From: an uncultured Coriobacteriaceae bacterium
GTDB taxonomy: Bacteria > Actinomycetota > Coriobacteriia > Coriobacteriales > Atopobiaceae
DNA: 18,387 nucleotides
Assembly: GCA_900544655.1 (NCBI GenBank)
Contig: UQWE01000014.1
Span: 1-18,387, forward strand
Direction of reading: 5' to 3'
The notes under the pieces were generated by a model. It did no database searches, was not told the DNA's origin, and saw only the letters and a program-made list of their open reading frames with translations. The position numbers and the translations under genes are program-made. How positions within the stretch are numbered: position 1 is the stretch's first letter; every line of letters starts with the position of its first letter. This document shows positions 1 through 7,552 of this stretch, piece by piece.

Positions 1-56
1 CATAGCGGGTGGTTTAGAGCTGGCCGCTGCGCGCCCAGCAGACTAAAGCCTTGAAA
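1..56. repeat. Left copy of 56-bp terminal inverted repeat
   Basis: The first 56 bases equal the reverse complement of the last 56 bases (18332-18387) with no mismatch; identity stops at 57. Within the repeat, positions 11-50 fold: GCTGG (19-23) pairs with CCAGC (35-39), and TTTAG (13-17) pairs with CTAAA (43-47). It lies just beyond the typA terminator. It could be a dispersed intergenic repeat at which assembly broke, or the border of an invertible segment. The sequence alone does not decide. Confidence 0.9.
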
Positions 57-87
57 TAAGGGGCGCACCGCATCTGCGGCACGCCCC
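53..87 (-). terminator. Intrinsic terminator of typA
   Basis: Read on the minus strand, a hairpin (GGGGCG with CGCCCC, an internal TG/TG mismatch, then CCGC with GCGG around a 4-base loop, 60-87) is followed by TTATTTC. It starts 27 bases after the typA stop codon. The T tract is interrupted but the stem is strong. Confidence 0.8.
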
Positions 88-114
88 ACTACTCACGACA
101 ATCGCGAGAATGGC

Positions 115-1953
<1,839 letters not shown>

Positions 1954-2093
1954 GTTTATCCTCAATCTCGTGCGGCGCGTCGGATTACGCGCGATATGGC
2001 ATGTTTGGGCCGAATTCTCGGCCAACGGCTTAGTTTAGCGCGGTGGACGGTAGGTTGCTTTCCTCACAAGCGCATCCATCGAGGTATCACGGT

Positions 2094-2107
2094 TGAGACC
2101 GGTCTCA
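2094..2107. promoter_or_regulatory. 14-bp perfect palindrome upstream of typA
   Basis: TGAGACCGGTCTCA is a perfect palindrome in the 233-bp gap between the hypothetical gene (ends 2187) and typA (starts 1953). It is about 140 bases upstream of the typA start and could be an operator or part of a promoter region. No convincing -35/-10 pair was found beside it, so the role is unassigned. The rest of this gap shows only a short hairpin, CGCCA/TGGCG. Confidence 0.35.
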
Positions 2108-2186
2108 CTCGGATGGGCAGGCGCCAAGAATGGCGCGTGGGCTTATGGGCTTGTCGGGGGCGGGCTCATAACCGCCGTGGCGAGTC

Positions 2187-2639
2187 CTACAGCAGGCTCA
2201 GGGTCTCCCCGGCCGGGGCGGGATCGCTCCAGGCGAGGTCATCGCCCGCGCCAATCCCCTCGACGAGCGAAAAGGCGGAGTAGCCGCACTCAGCGCCACG
2301 CTCACCAAACTCGAGGATGAGCGCATCTCGGAAGACGTCATCCTCATCCGCAACCGCGCCAAGGTACGCGATGGCATAGCAGGCGGGCTTGCCAATGACG
2401 CGAGCGTTGTCCTCGCCACGAGCGCCGTTACGAACCCACGTGCGGGCCGCTTCGAGGCACTGCTCGGCAGAATCATCGTCGAATTCGCAGGTTATACGCT
2501 GACCCTGGGAATCCGCGGCGGTGGCGACGACGGAGAAGTCCTCGCCAGCAGCGAGACGATCGAGGGCCTCGCCCATGAGGGTGCTGCCGAGCTCGTCGGT
2601 CTGAGCGGAAACGCCGCCGTTGCCGTGATTGTCCGCCAT
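2187..2639 (-). CDS. Hypothetical acidic protein, 150 aa
   Basis: I do not recognise this family. The protein has 150 residues, is strongly acidic, and has no signal peptide or membrane segment, so it is probably cytosolic. An N-terminal low-complexity stretch (MADNHGNGG...) precedes a body with alanine-rich helices (for example AEQCLEAARTWVRNGARGED) and one cysteine near residue 110 within a GERGAECGYSAF segment. It is supported as a real gene by a good ribosome binding site (GGAGGG about 6 bases before ATG at 2639), a frame open for 150 codons in a region without a competing gene, and the GC-rich third positions of its neighbours. It lies on the same strand as typA but 233 bases away and is probably expressed on its own. 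Confidence 0.75.
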   Translation of the reverse strand: MADNHGNGGVSAQTDELGSTLMGEALDRLAAGEDFSVVATAADSQGQRITCEFDDDSAEQCLEAARTWVRNGARGEDNARVIGKPACYAIAYLGAVADEDDVFRDALILEFGERGAECGYSAFSLVEGIGAGDDLAWSDPAPAGETLSLL

Positions 2640-2713
2640 GTGTCACCCTCCGCGTTCGCCGTGATGTCGAAAAGATGGTAACGCATCCGCGCACGAGGTT
2701 GCGCGCTCCGTGC

Positions 2714-2753
2714 CAAAAGAGAAGGGAGCCGAGGCCAATTAACCTCGGCTCCC
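2714..2753 (-). terminator. Strong intrinsic terminator
   Basis: An 11-bp perfect stem GGGAGCCGAGG (2724-2734) / CCTCGGCTCCC (2743-2753) with an 8-base loop is followed on the minus strand by TTCTCTTTTGG. It would end transcripts coming from the surface-protein locus at 2881-3347, and it stands before the hypothetical gene at 2639. Confidence 0.8.
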
Positions 2754-2830
2754 AGAGCACCGGACGGAGATTGCGAAAGGAGAACGGGAGAAGCTCGACG
2801 AACCCACCCGGTGGAAAGGAGCAGACCCTC

Positions 2831-2862
2831 GCCGGCGCGGCAATGGGAGGAGCCGCGCCGGC
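2831..2862. terminator. 11-bp GC-rich hairpin after the surface-protein remnant
   Basis: GCCGGCGCGGC (2831-2841) pairs perfectly with GCCGCGCCGGC (2852-2862) around a 10-base loop. The T-rich side (GGTTTTCTT) is on the plus strand, so as an intrinsic terminator it would act on plus-strand transcription. On the minus strand it would be a stem 18 bases after the LPXTG stop codon. It makes a pair with the hairpin at 2724-2753. Nothing that looks coding lies between 2640 and 2880. Confidence 0.5.
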
Positions 2863-2880
2863 TCAGGTTTTCTTGGTCCC

Positions 2881-3156
2881 CTAATTCCTCTTGCCCCTCT
2901 TGTTCACAACGAGGGCGACGGCGAGGATGGCGACGCTAAGAACCGCGCTAACCACGATGGGTGCGGACTCGATGGGGTCACCCGTCTGGGGGATGAACTT
3001 CGTGGGCGGCGTCGGGGTCGAGGGCTTCGCGGGCTCCTCGGGCTTGGTGTACGTGTTGCGGAACACGCAAGCCGCGAGCCCCTCCTGGTTCACGCTCGCG
3101 ATGAGGTTGCCCTGACGATCGTCTTCGACCGTGACAGTGAGTAGCCAAGCCCCGTA
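2881..3156 (-). pseudogene. C-terminal remnant of an LPXTG-type surface protein
   Basis: The frame encodes the end of a sortase-anchored wall protein. It has a beta-strand-like tail (LLTVTVEDDRQGNL), a Pro/Thr/Lys spacer (PEEPAKPSTPTPPTK), the sorting motif IPQTGD (an LPXTG variant), a hydrophobic segment of about 22 residues (VVSAVLSVAILAVALVV) and a basic tail ending KRGKRN. The homologous-looking sequence is in frame back to about 3156. Further upstream the frame stays open to about 3340 but reads as non-protein-like sequence, and there is no signal peptide. A GTG at 3093 overlaps the stop of the upstream fragment (GTGA), but a 70-residue product would have no export signal. I therefore read it as a truncated remnant of a large adhesin or pilin whose 5' part has been lost. 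Confidence 0.7.
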
Positions 3157-3347
3157 AAGACGAGCAGGATCGCGTATACGTTCCCTATGACGCCAGGCTC
3201 CGCGAGGCGAGGAGTACGCCCAAGCGTTACGGACATGCAGAGCTTCCAGGTGAAGAAGTAAAGGGAGAAAGAGGCGACCTCGATGAATAGCGAACGCGAG
3301 AAATAGCGGGAGGAAACAATATGCCGAAACTGCCTAGTTACGCGCAT
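3090..3347 (-). pseudogene. Truncated membrane-protein fragment
   Basis: This 85-codon frame starts at ATG 3347, with a GGGGG run a few bases upstream. It predicts two hydrophobic stretches, roughly residues 20-44 (SLFIEVASFSLYFFTW...) and 52-70 (VIGNVYAILLVFTGLGYSL). After residue 71 it runs in a different frame through DNA that codes in frame +1 for the LPXTG remnant, so the last 14 residues look like read-through of foreign frame. The simplest reading is a deletion that joined the start of a membrane-protein gene out of frame to the end of a surface-protein gene, near 3135-3150. I do not recognise the membrane family. An intact 85-residue two-helix protein is the alternative. Confidence 0.45.
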
Positions 3348-3393
3348 GAGCTGCCCCCATCTCTCCGCTTATCTTCGCATGATATTTGAGAGA

Positions 3394-3401
3394 GGGGGGG
3401 G
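3394..3401. repeat. G8 homopolymer upstream of the surface locus
   Basis: Eight consecutive G (C8 on the coding strand) lie 47 bases before the ATG at 3347, in an AT-richer stretch. Such tracts are slippage-prone and can alter promoter spacing. The rest of 3348-3552 contains no gene that I can support. Confidence 0.6.
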
Positions 3402-3552
3402 CAATAAAAACAGCGACAAAAGTCCCAAATTATCATCGCTTTTGAAGTCGGCGACAGAGTCCGGAAAAACGATAACGATTACGCCTTTTCACGCTTCGCG
3501 AGCATTCAGAGATGCCTTGAGAATGCGGGCGCCGGGCAGGGGATGTCGGCAT

Positions 3553-3579
3553 AAAAAACGCCGGAGAAGCACTCCGGCG
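3553..3579 (-). terminator. Intrinsic terminator after tRNA-Ala
   Basis: Read on the minus strand, CGCCGGAG (3579-3572), a 5-base loop and CTCCGGCG (3566-3559) are followed by TTTTTT (3558-3553). This is a textbook rho-independent terminator 8 bases past the tRNA-Ala CCA end. Confidence 0.93.
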
Positions 3580-3587
3580 GAGCAGAC

Positions 3588-3663
3588 TGGTGGAGACGAT
3601 GGGGATCGAACCCACGACCTCAGGCTTGCAAAGCCCGCGCTCTCCCAACTGAGCTACGTCCCC
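3588..3663 (-). tRNA. tRNA-Ala(TGC)
   Basis: 76 nt including an encoded CCA end. The acceptor stem GGGGACG pairs with CGTCTCC, the D-arm is AGCTCAGTTGGGAGAGC, the anticodon arm has TGC in CTTTGCAAG, and the T-arm carries GGTTCGATCC. It is the second tRNA of a pair with tRNA-Ile, the order seen in many rRNA spacers, but no rRNA is present in this window. Confidence 0.96.
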
Positions 3664-3670
3664 TTTTAGT

Positions 3671-3715
3671 AATAAACGCCCCAGCGGCGACTCGGCTCAC
3701 GCTGGGGCGTTTATT
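3671..3715 (-). other. 15-bp perfect hairpin between the two tRNAs
   Basis: AATAAACGCCCCAGC (3671-3685) pairs perfectly with GCTGGGGCGTTTATT (3701-3715) around a 15-base loop. It fills nearly all of the 62-base gap between tRNA-Ile and tRNA-Ala. On the minus strand the 3' arm ends GTTTATTACTAAAAG, which is U-rich enough for weak termination. It could be a processing stem for the dicistronic tRNA precursor or an attenuator that lowers tRNA-Ala expression. Confidence 0.75.
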
Positions 3716-3725
3716 GGCAAAAAGG

Positions 3726-3802
3726 TGGTGGGCCCGACAAGGTTCGAACTTGTGACCTCCCGGTTATCAGCCGGACGCTCTGACCAACTGAGCTACGGGC
3801 CC
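3726..3802 (-). tRNA. tRNA-Ile(GAT)
   Basis: 77 nt with encoded CCA. The acceptor stem GGGCCCG pairs with CGGGCCC with discriminator A. The D-arm is AGCTCAGTTGGTCAGAGC, the anticodon loop CTGATAA has GAT, and the T-arm carries AGTTCGAACC. It is the first tRNA of the minus-strand Ile-Ala pair, with a promoter just upstream. Confidence 0.97.
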
Positions 3803-3835
3803 ACATGCGGTGTGTCTTTCACATCGCGCTTGGCT

Positions 3836-3865
3836 ATAATAAGCCAACCCAATGCCGTAGGTCAA
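3836..3865 (-). promoter_or_regulatory. Sigma70-type promoter of the tRNA-Ile/Ala unit
   Basis: On the minus strand TTGACC (3865-3860), an 18-base spacer and TATTAT (3841-3836) lie 34 bases upstream of tRNA-Ile. The -10 is enclosed by a 6-bp inverted repeat, TTGGCT/AGCCAA, with TATTAT exactly in the middle, so it could be an operator as well as a promoter. Confidence 0.75.
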
Positions 3866-3969
3866 CAGAAATTTAAAAATCTTTGAGAGTTATTTCTGTC
3901 CACCCTATTGGGTAGGATTAATTACTACTTCAGGCGGGATTCCCCATTCACTCGGAGGGAATGGAACAT

Positions 3970-4542
3970 ATGGTTCGCATGGTTATAACGAACGTCATCG
4001 TGGGCAATCCGCCCCTCCCCTCCGCAATCGTACTTTCTCCTGCTGTGGATACAGGGGCAGACCCAAAGGTGGCCATCGACCACAACCTCAACGCAGAGGA
4101 CATCATCGGATCGGCGTCAATGGATGTTCTCCCCCTCAGCGTTGGCATGGTTGATGCCGCGCAGATCGCTCGCGCAGCAGACAGCGAGACCCATCGCCGC
4201 CCGGATACGCACGACCTCCTCTCGAGCGTTATCACCGTCTTGGGCGGTGAGGTTTCCTCCGCGAGCATCACTCGCGTTGAGGACACGACCTTCTTCGCCA
4301 CGGTTGACGTAATCGCAGGCGACGGCACCACCCACCACGTTGACGCTCGCCCCTCGGACGCCATTGCCTTGGCACTACGTTGTGACAAGCCCATCCTAGC
4401 GAGCGAGGACGTCCTCTCTCGCGCTGGCCTCCCAAACTTCGAGGCTATAGCAAGTGACGAGAAGCGTCGCGAGGCCGAGGAGTTCCATACCTTCGTCGAG
4501 TCCCTCTCCCCCTCTGACTTCGAATCTCCCCGCGAGCCCTAG
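3970..4542 (+). CDS. Bifunctional nuclease (DUF151/BFN) family protein
   Basis: The protein belongs to the DUF151/BFN family, whose characterised plant member has DNase and RNase activity. The bacterial role is not established. The core is clear: RPDTHDLLSSVITVLGGEV, then TTFFATVDV and the hallmark DARPSDAIALALR, followed by PILASEDVLSRAG. The C-terminus (EEFHTFVESLSPSDF) matches the helical tail common in actinobacterial members. It is cytosolic, about 190 residues, and family length is usually 150-200. In-frame ATGs lie at 3961, 3970 and 3979. GGAGGG at 3954-3959 is too close to 3961 (a 1-2 base gap) and fits 3970 better, so I place the start there, though 3961 cannot be excluded. It is convergent with gyrA and divergent from the tRNAs, and is the only intact gene in the left arm facing the presumed replication fork. 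Confidence 0.9.
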   Translation: MVRMVITNVIVGNPPLPSAIVLSPAVDTGADPKVAIDHNLNAEDIIGSASMDVLPLSVGMVDAAQIARAADSETHRRPDTHDLLSSVITVLGGEVSSASITRVEDTTFFATVDVIAGDGTTHHVDARPSDAIALALRCDKPILASEDVLSRAGLPNFEAIASDEKRREAEEFHTFVESLSPSDFESPREP

Positions 4543-4560
4543 CCAACGTCCAGGCCACAA

Positions 4561-4699
4561 CAGCAGCCAGGGCGCCCCAGTCCCGCGCGGCGGCACATCG
4601 CCGCGACGTCAACAACAGGGTTCCGGCCCGTGGGCAGAAAGCAGCCAGGACGCCCCAGTCCTGGGCGGCGTGCACATCTCGACAACGTAAACAACAGGG
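4561..4699. repeat. Two imperfect 60-bp direct repeats
   Basis: Unit 1 (4561-4620) and unit 2 (4640-4699) share AGCAGCCAGG-CGCCCCAGTCC, GCACATC and the end AACAACAGGG, with scattered substitutions and a 19-bp separator. Unit 2 can form CCAGGAC/GTCCTGG. In unit 1 that stem is broken, and a different one, CGCGGCG/CGCCGCG, is available. They lie between the convergent DUF151 gene and gyrA. No coding role is visible. Confidence 0.8.
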
Positions 4700-4781
4700 C
4701 GGGGCTCATCGCTGTTAAGCAAACATTTTCGAAACGCGCAAAGCGCGTTGAGATGTTTGCGTATAGCGATGGGCCCCGCCC
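4697..4781. terminator. Three-tier 85-base hairpin between convergent genes
   Basis: An outer 17-bp stem (4697-4713 with 4765-4781, one T-G wobble) encloses GCAAACA (4719-4725) / TGTTTGC (4754-4760), which encloses AACGCGC (4733-4739) / GCGCGTT (4743-4749) with an AAA loop. It starts 24 bases past the gyrA stop and probably ends transcripts from both sides, although neither side has a good T run (minus side TGTTGTTT). The size and nesting are more than a simple terminator needs. Confidence 0.7.
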
Positions 4782-4805
4782 GTCAGGTTAATTACGGCGA
4801 TGTGC

Positions 4806-7538
4806 CTACTCGTCGATCAGGCTCTCGTCCATCTCCTCGTCGCCGATATCGACCTTGTCGTCCTCGCTAGAGGCGGAGGATTCTGCGGTCGCCGCGTTCT
4901 GGTCGGGCTCGTCCTTGGCGGCCCTCATGCGAGCGAGCGCGCAGACGGAGTCGCTATCGCCCACACTCATAACCTTCACGCCCTGCGTCGAGCGGCCGAG
5001 CTTCGAGATGTCCTTCACCTTCACGCGGATGACGACACCATCCGTGGAGACGATCATGAGCTCGTGCTGCGGACCAACGACGCGGCACGCCGCAAGGTTG
5101 CCCTTCTTGCCGGTCATAGTGATCGTGTAGACGCCCTGGCCGCCACGCTTGTGCTCGGGGTACTCAGCAACGGGCGTGCGCTTGCCATAGCCCTTCTCAG
5201 TGATGACGAAGAGGTCGCCATTGCCGTTGGTGATCTCCATGCCAAGCATCTTCGCGTCACCCTTGAGGGTGATGCCGCGGACGCCGGAGGTATCGCGGCC
5301 CATCGGACGGACATCGCTCTCCGGGAACATGATGGCCTTGCCGTCAGTCGAGACGAGGATGACCTTGTCGCCCTCACGCACGCGACGAACGTTCACGAGC
5401 TCGTCACCGTCACGCAGGTTGATGGCGATGATGCCGTCGTGGCGCGTGCGGTCATACGCGCTCATGGCGGTCTTCTTCACCGTGCCGTTCGCCGTTGCGA
5501 ACATCAGGTATTCGTCCTCGGGGAAGGTGCGGCAGGTAATGACGGCCGTGGCGTGCTCGCCCTCGCTGAACGGCACGAGGTTGACGATCGCGGTGCCGCG
5601 GGCCGTGCGCTGGCCAATCGGCAGCTCGTGGACCTTGAGACGATAGACCTTACCCTTGTTCGAGAAGAACAGCACATAGTCATGCGTGCTCGCGACGAAG
5701 AGGTCCTCGACGAAGTCCTCGTCCTTGAGGCTCACTCCCTGGACGCCCTTGCCACCGCGCTTCTGAGCACGGTAGGTGGCAACCGGGGTGCGCTTCACGT
5801 AGCCGGCGTGCGTCACGGTGATGACCATGTCCTCGTCGGCGATGAGGTCCTCGACGTTGAGCTCCTTGGTGCCCTGGACGGAAATCTCGGTACGGCGCTT
5901 GTCGGCGAACTTGCGCTCGATTTCGCGCATCTCGTCCTTGATGACGGCGAGGATCTTCTCCGGATTGGCAAGCAGGTCCTCGTAGTAGGCAATCGCCTTG
6001 CGAAGGCCATCGAGCTCCTCCTGGATCTGATCGCGAGAGAGACCCGTGAGGCGACGGAGGCGCATCTCGAGAATGGCCTGGGTCTGCTCCGGAGAGAAGC
6101 CGAAACGCTCGATAAGGCGCTGGGAAGCCTCGGTGTCGGTCTGAGACGAGCGGATGATGTGAATGACTTCGTCGATGTGGTCGAGAGCCATGAGATAGCC
6201 CTCGAGGATGTGGGCACGAGCCTTCGCCTTCTTGAGATCGAAGCGGGTGCGACGGGTCACCACGTCAACCTGGTGGTCGATATAGTGCTGCAGCATCTGG
6301 CGAAGCGTCAGGAGCTTGGGCGCGCCATTCACGAGCGCCAGGTTGATCACGCCGAAGGTGGTCTGGAGCTGGGTGAACTTATACAGGTTGTTGAGGACGA
6401 CCTGCGGGATGACATCCTTCTTGAGCTCGATGACGAGACGAATGCCCTTCTGGTTCGACTCGTCGCGGAGGTCAGAGATGCCCTCGAGTCGCTTCTCGTT
6501 GACGAGCTGGGCGATCTTCTCCTGGAGCGCGCCCTTGTTGACTTGGTAGGGCATCTCGGTAAAGACGAGGCGGGCGCGGCCGGTCTTCGTCGTCTCGACG
6601 TGGGCCTTGGCGCGAACGGTCAGCGAGCCGCGACCGGTCTCATAGGCGTCGCGGATACCACTGGTACCCATGATTTTGGCGCCCGTCGGGAAGTCCGGGC
6701 CGGGCATGACCGACATGAGCTCGTCGGTCGTCGCATCCGGGTTATCGATGAGCATGCACGTGGCCTCGATGGCCTCACCGAGGTTGTGCGGCGGAATGTT
6801 GGTCGCCATGCCAACCGCGATGCCGTTGCAGCCATTGACCAGGAGGTTCGGGAAACGGGCAGGCAGGACGGAGGGCTCGGAGAGCGACTCGTCATAGTTG
6901 GGCTGCCAATCGACCGTGTCCTTTTGGAGATCGCGGAGGAGCTCCATAGCGGGCTTGGCGAGACGGCTTTCCGTGTAACGCATAGCGGCAGCGGAGTCAC
7001 CGTCGATGTTGCCGAAGTTACCATGGCCGTCAACGAGCGGGGTGCGCATGCTGAACCACTGGGCAAGGCGGACCATCGTGTCATAGACGGCGGAGTCGCC
7101 ATGCGGGTGGTACTTGCCGATAACTTCGCCGACCGTCCACGCACTCTTCTTGTGCGGGCGGTTGGGGAAGATGCCACTCTCGTTCATCGCATAGAGGATG
7201 CGGCGGTGGACCGGCTTCAGACCATCGCGAACGTCCGGCAGGGCACGAGCGGTAATGACCGACATCGAGTATTCGATGAAGGACTGGCGCATCTCATGGC
7301 CAAACTCGCTGATCTGGAGAGCTCCGCCGTGCTCGTCCACCTCGCCAGAGTCGGTTCCGCGGTCAGCGGCGCCAAACTCCTCCTCGAGCTCGCCGTCGTC
7401 CTCCTCTTCGGCCTCGCCGTCATCCTCAACGTAGACGTCAGTTCCGTCATCCTCGGCAGAGGCGCGATCAAGCAGGCGCTTGAGGTCGTCAGGCAGGTCT
7501 GCCCCGGCCTCGTTGTTGGTGTTGTTATCGTCTGCCAC
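4806..7538 (-). CDS. gyrA: DNA gyrase subunit A
   Basis: This is the breakage-reunion and DNA-wrapping subunit of gyrase, acting as A2B2 with GyrB to introduce negative supercoils. It has 910 residues. The family core begins near residue 74 (ALQISEFGHEM), the quinolone-determining region is 133-172 with GKYHPHGDSAVYD, and the catalytic tyrosine is Y188 in AAAMRYTES. The coiled-coil arm spans about 420-550, and the GyrA-box QKRGGKG is at 592-598 at the start of the C-terminal beta-pinwheel. Ser149 and Asp153 correspond to E. coli Ser83 and Asp87 and have the sensitive-type residues. Residues 1-72 form an acidic extension absent from E. coli GyrA, and the C-terminal 35 residues are also acidic. 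The start is GTG at 7538 with AAAGG about 7 bases before it, 14 bases after the gyrB stop, so the two genes are co-transcribed. Confidence 0.98.
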   Translation of the reverse strand: MADDNNTNNEAGADLPDDLKRLLDRASAEDDGTDVYVEDDGEAEEEDDGELEEEFGAADRGTDSGEVDEHGGALQISEFGHEMRQSFIEYSMSVITARALPDVRDGLKPVHRRILYAMNESGIFPNRPHKKSAWTVGEVIGKYHPHGDSAVYDTMVRLAQWFSMRTPLVDGHGNFGNIDGDSAAAMRYTESRLAKPAMELLRDLQKDTVDWQPNYDESLSEPSVLPARFPNLLVNGCNGIAVGMATNIPPHNLGEAIEATCMLIDNPDATTDELMSVMPGPDFPTGAKIMGTSGIRDAYETGRGSLTVRAKAHVETTKTGRARLVFTEMPYQVNKGALQEKIAQLVNEKRLEGISDLRDESNQKGIRLVIELKKDVIPQVVLNNLYKFTQLQTTFGVINLALVNGAPKLLTLRQMLQHYIDHQVDVVTRRTRFDLKKAKARAHILEGYLMALDHIDEVIHIIRSSQTDTEASQRLIERFGFSPEQTQAILEMRLRRLTGLSRDQIQEELDGLRKAIAYYEDLLANPEKILAVIKDEMREIERKFADKRRTEISVQGTKELNVEDLIADEDMVITVTHAGYVKRTPVATYRAQKRGGKGVQGVSLKDEDFVEDLFVASTHDYVLFFSNKGKVYRLKVHELPIGQRTARGTAIVNLVPFSEGEHATAVITCRTFPEDEYLMFATANGTVKKTAMSAYDRTRHDGIIAINLRDGDELVNVRRVREGDKVILVSTDGKAIMFPESDVRPMGRDTSGVRGITLKGDAKMLGMEITNGNGDLFVITEKGYGKRTPVAEYPEHKRGGQGVYTITMTGKKGNLAACRVVGPQHELMIVSTDGVVIRVKVKDISKLGRSTQGVKVMSVGDSDSVCALARMRAAKDEPDQNAATAESSASSEDDKVDIGDEEMDESLIDE

Positions 7539-7552
7539 TTCTGGCCTTTCTC

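Noticed and set aside
2675..2884. A 69-codon plus-strand frame between the hypothetical gene and the surface remnant
   Set aside because: It runs through two strong hairpins, has no ribosome binding site and its product looks random.
3671..3715. CRISPR-like or attachment-site reading of the repeat around the tRNAs
   Set aside because: There is a single inverted repeat with no direct copies, and neither an integrase gene nor a duplicated tRNA 3' end was seen in the window.
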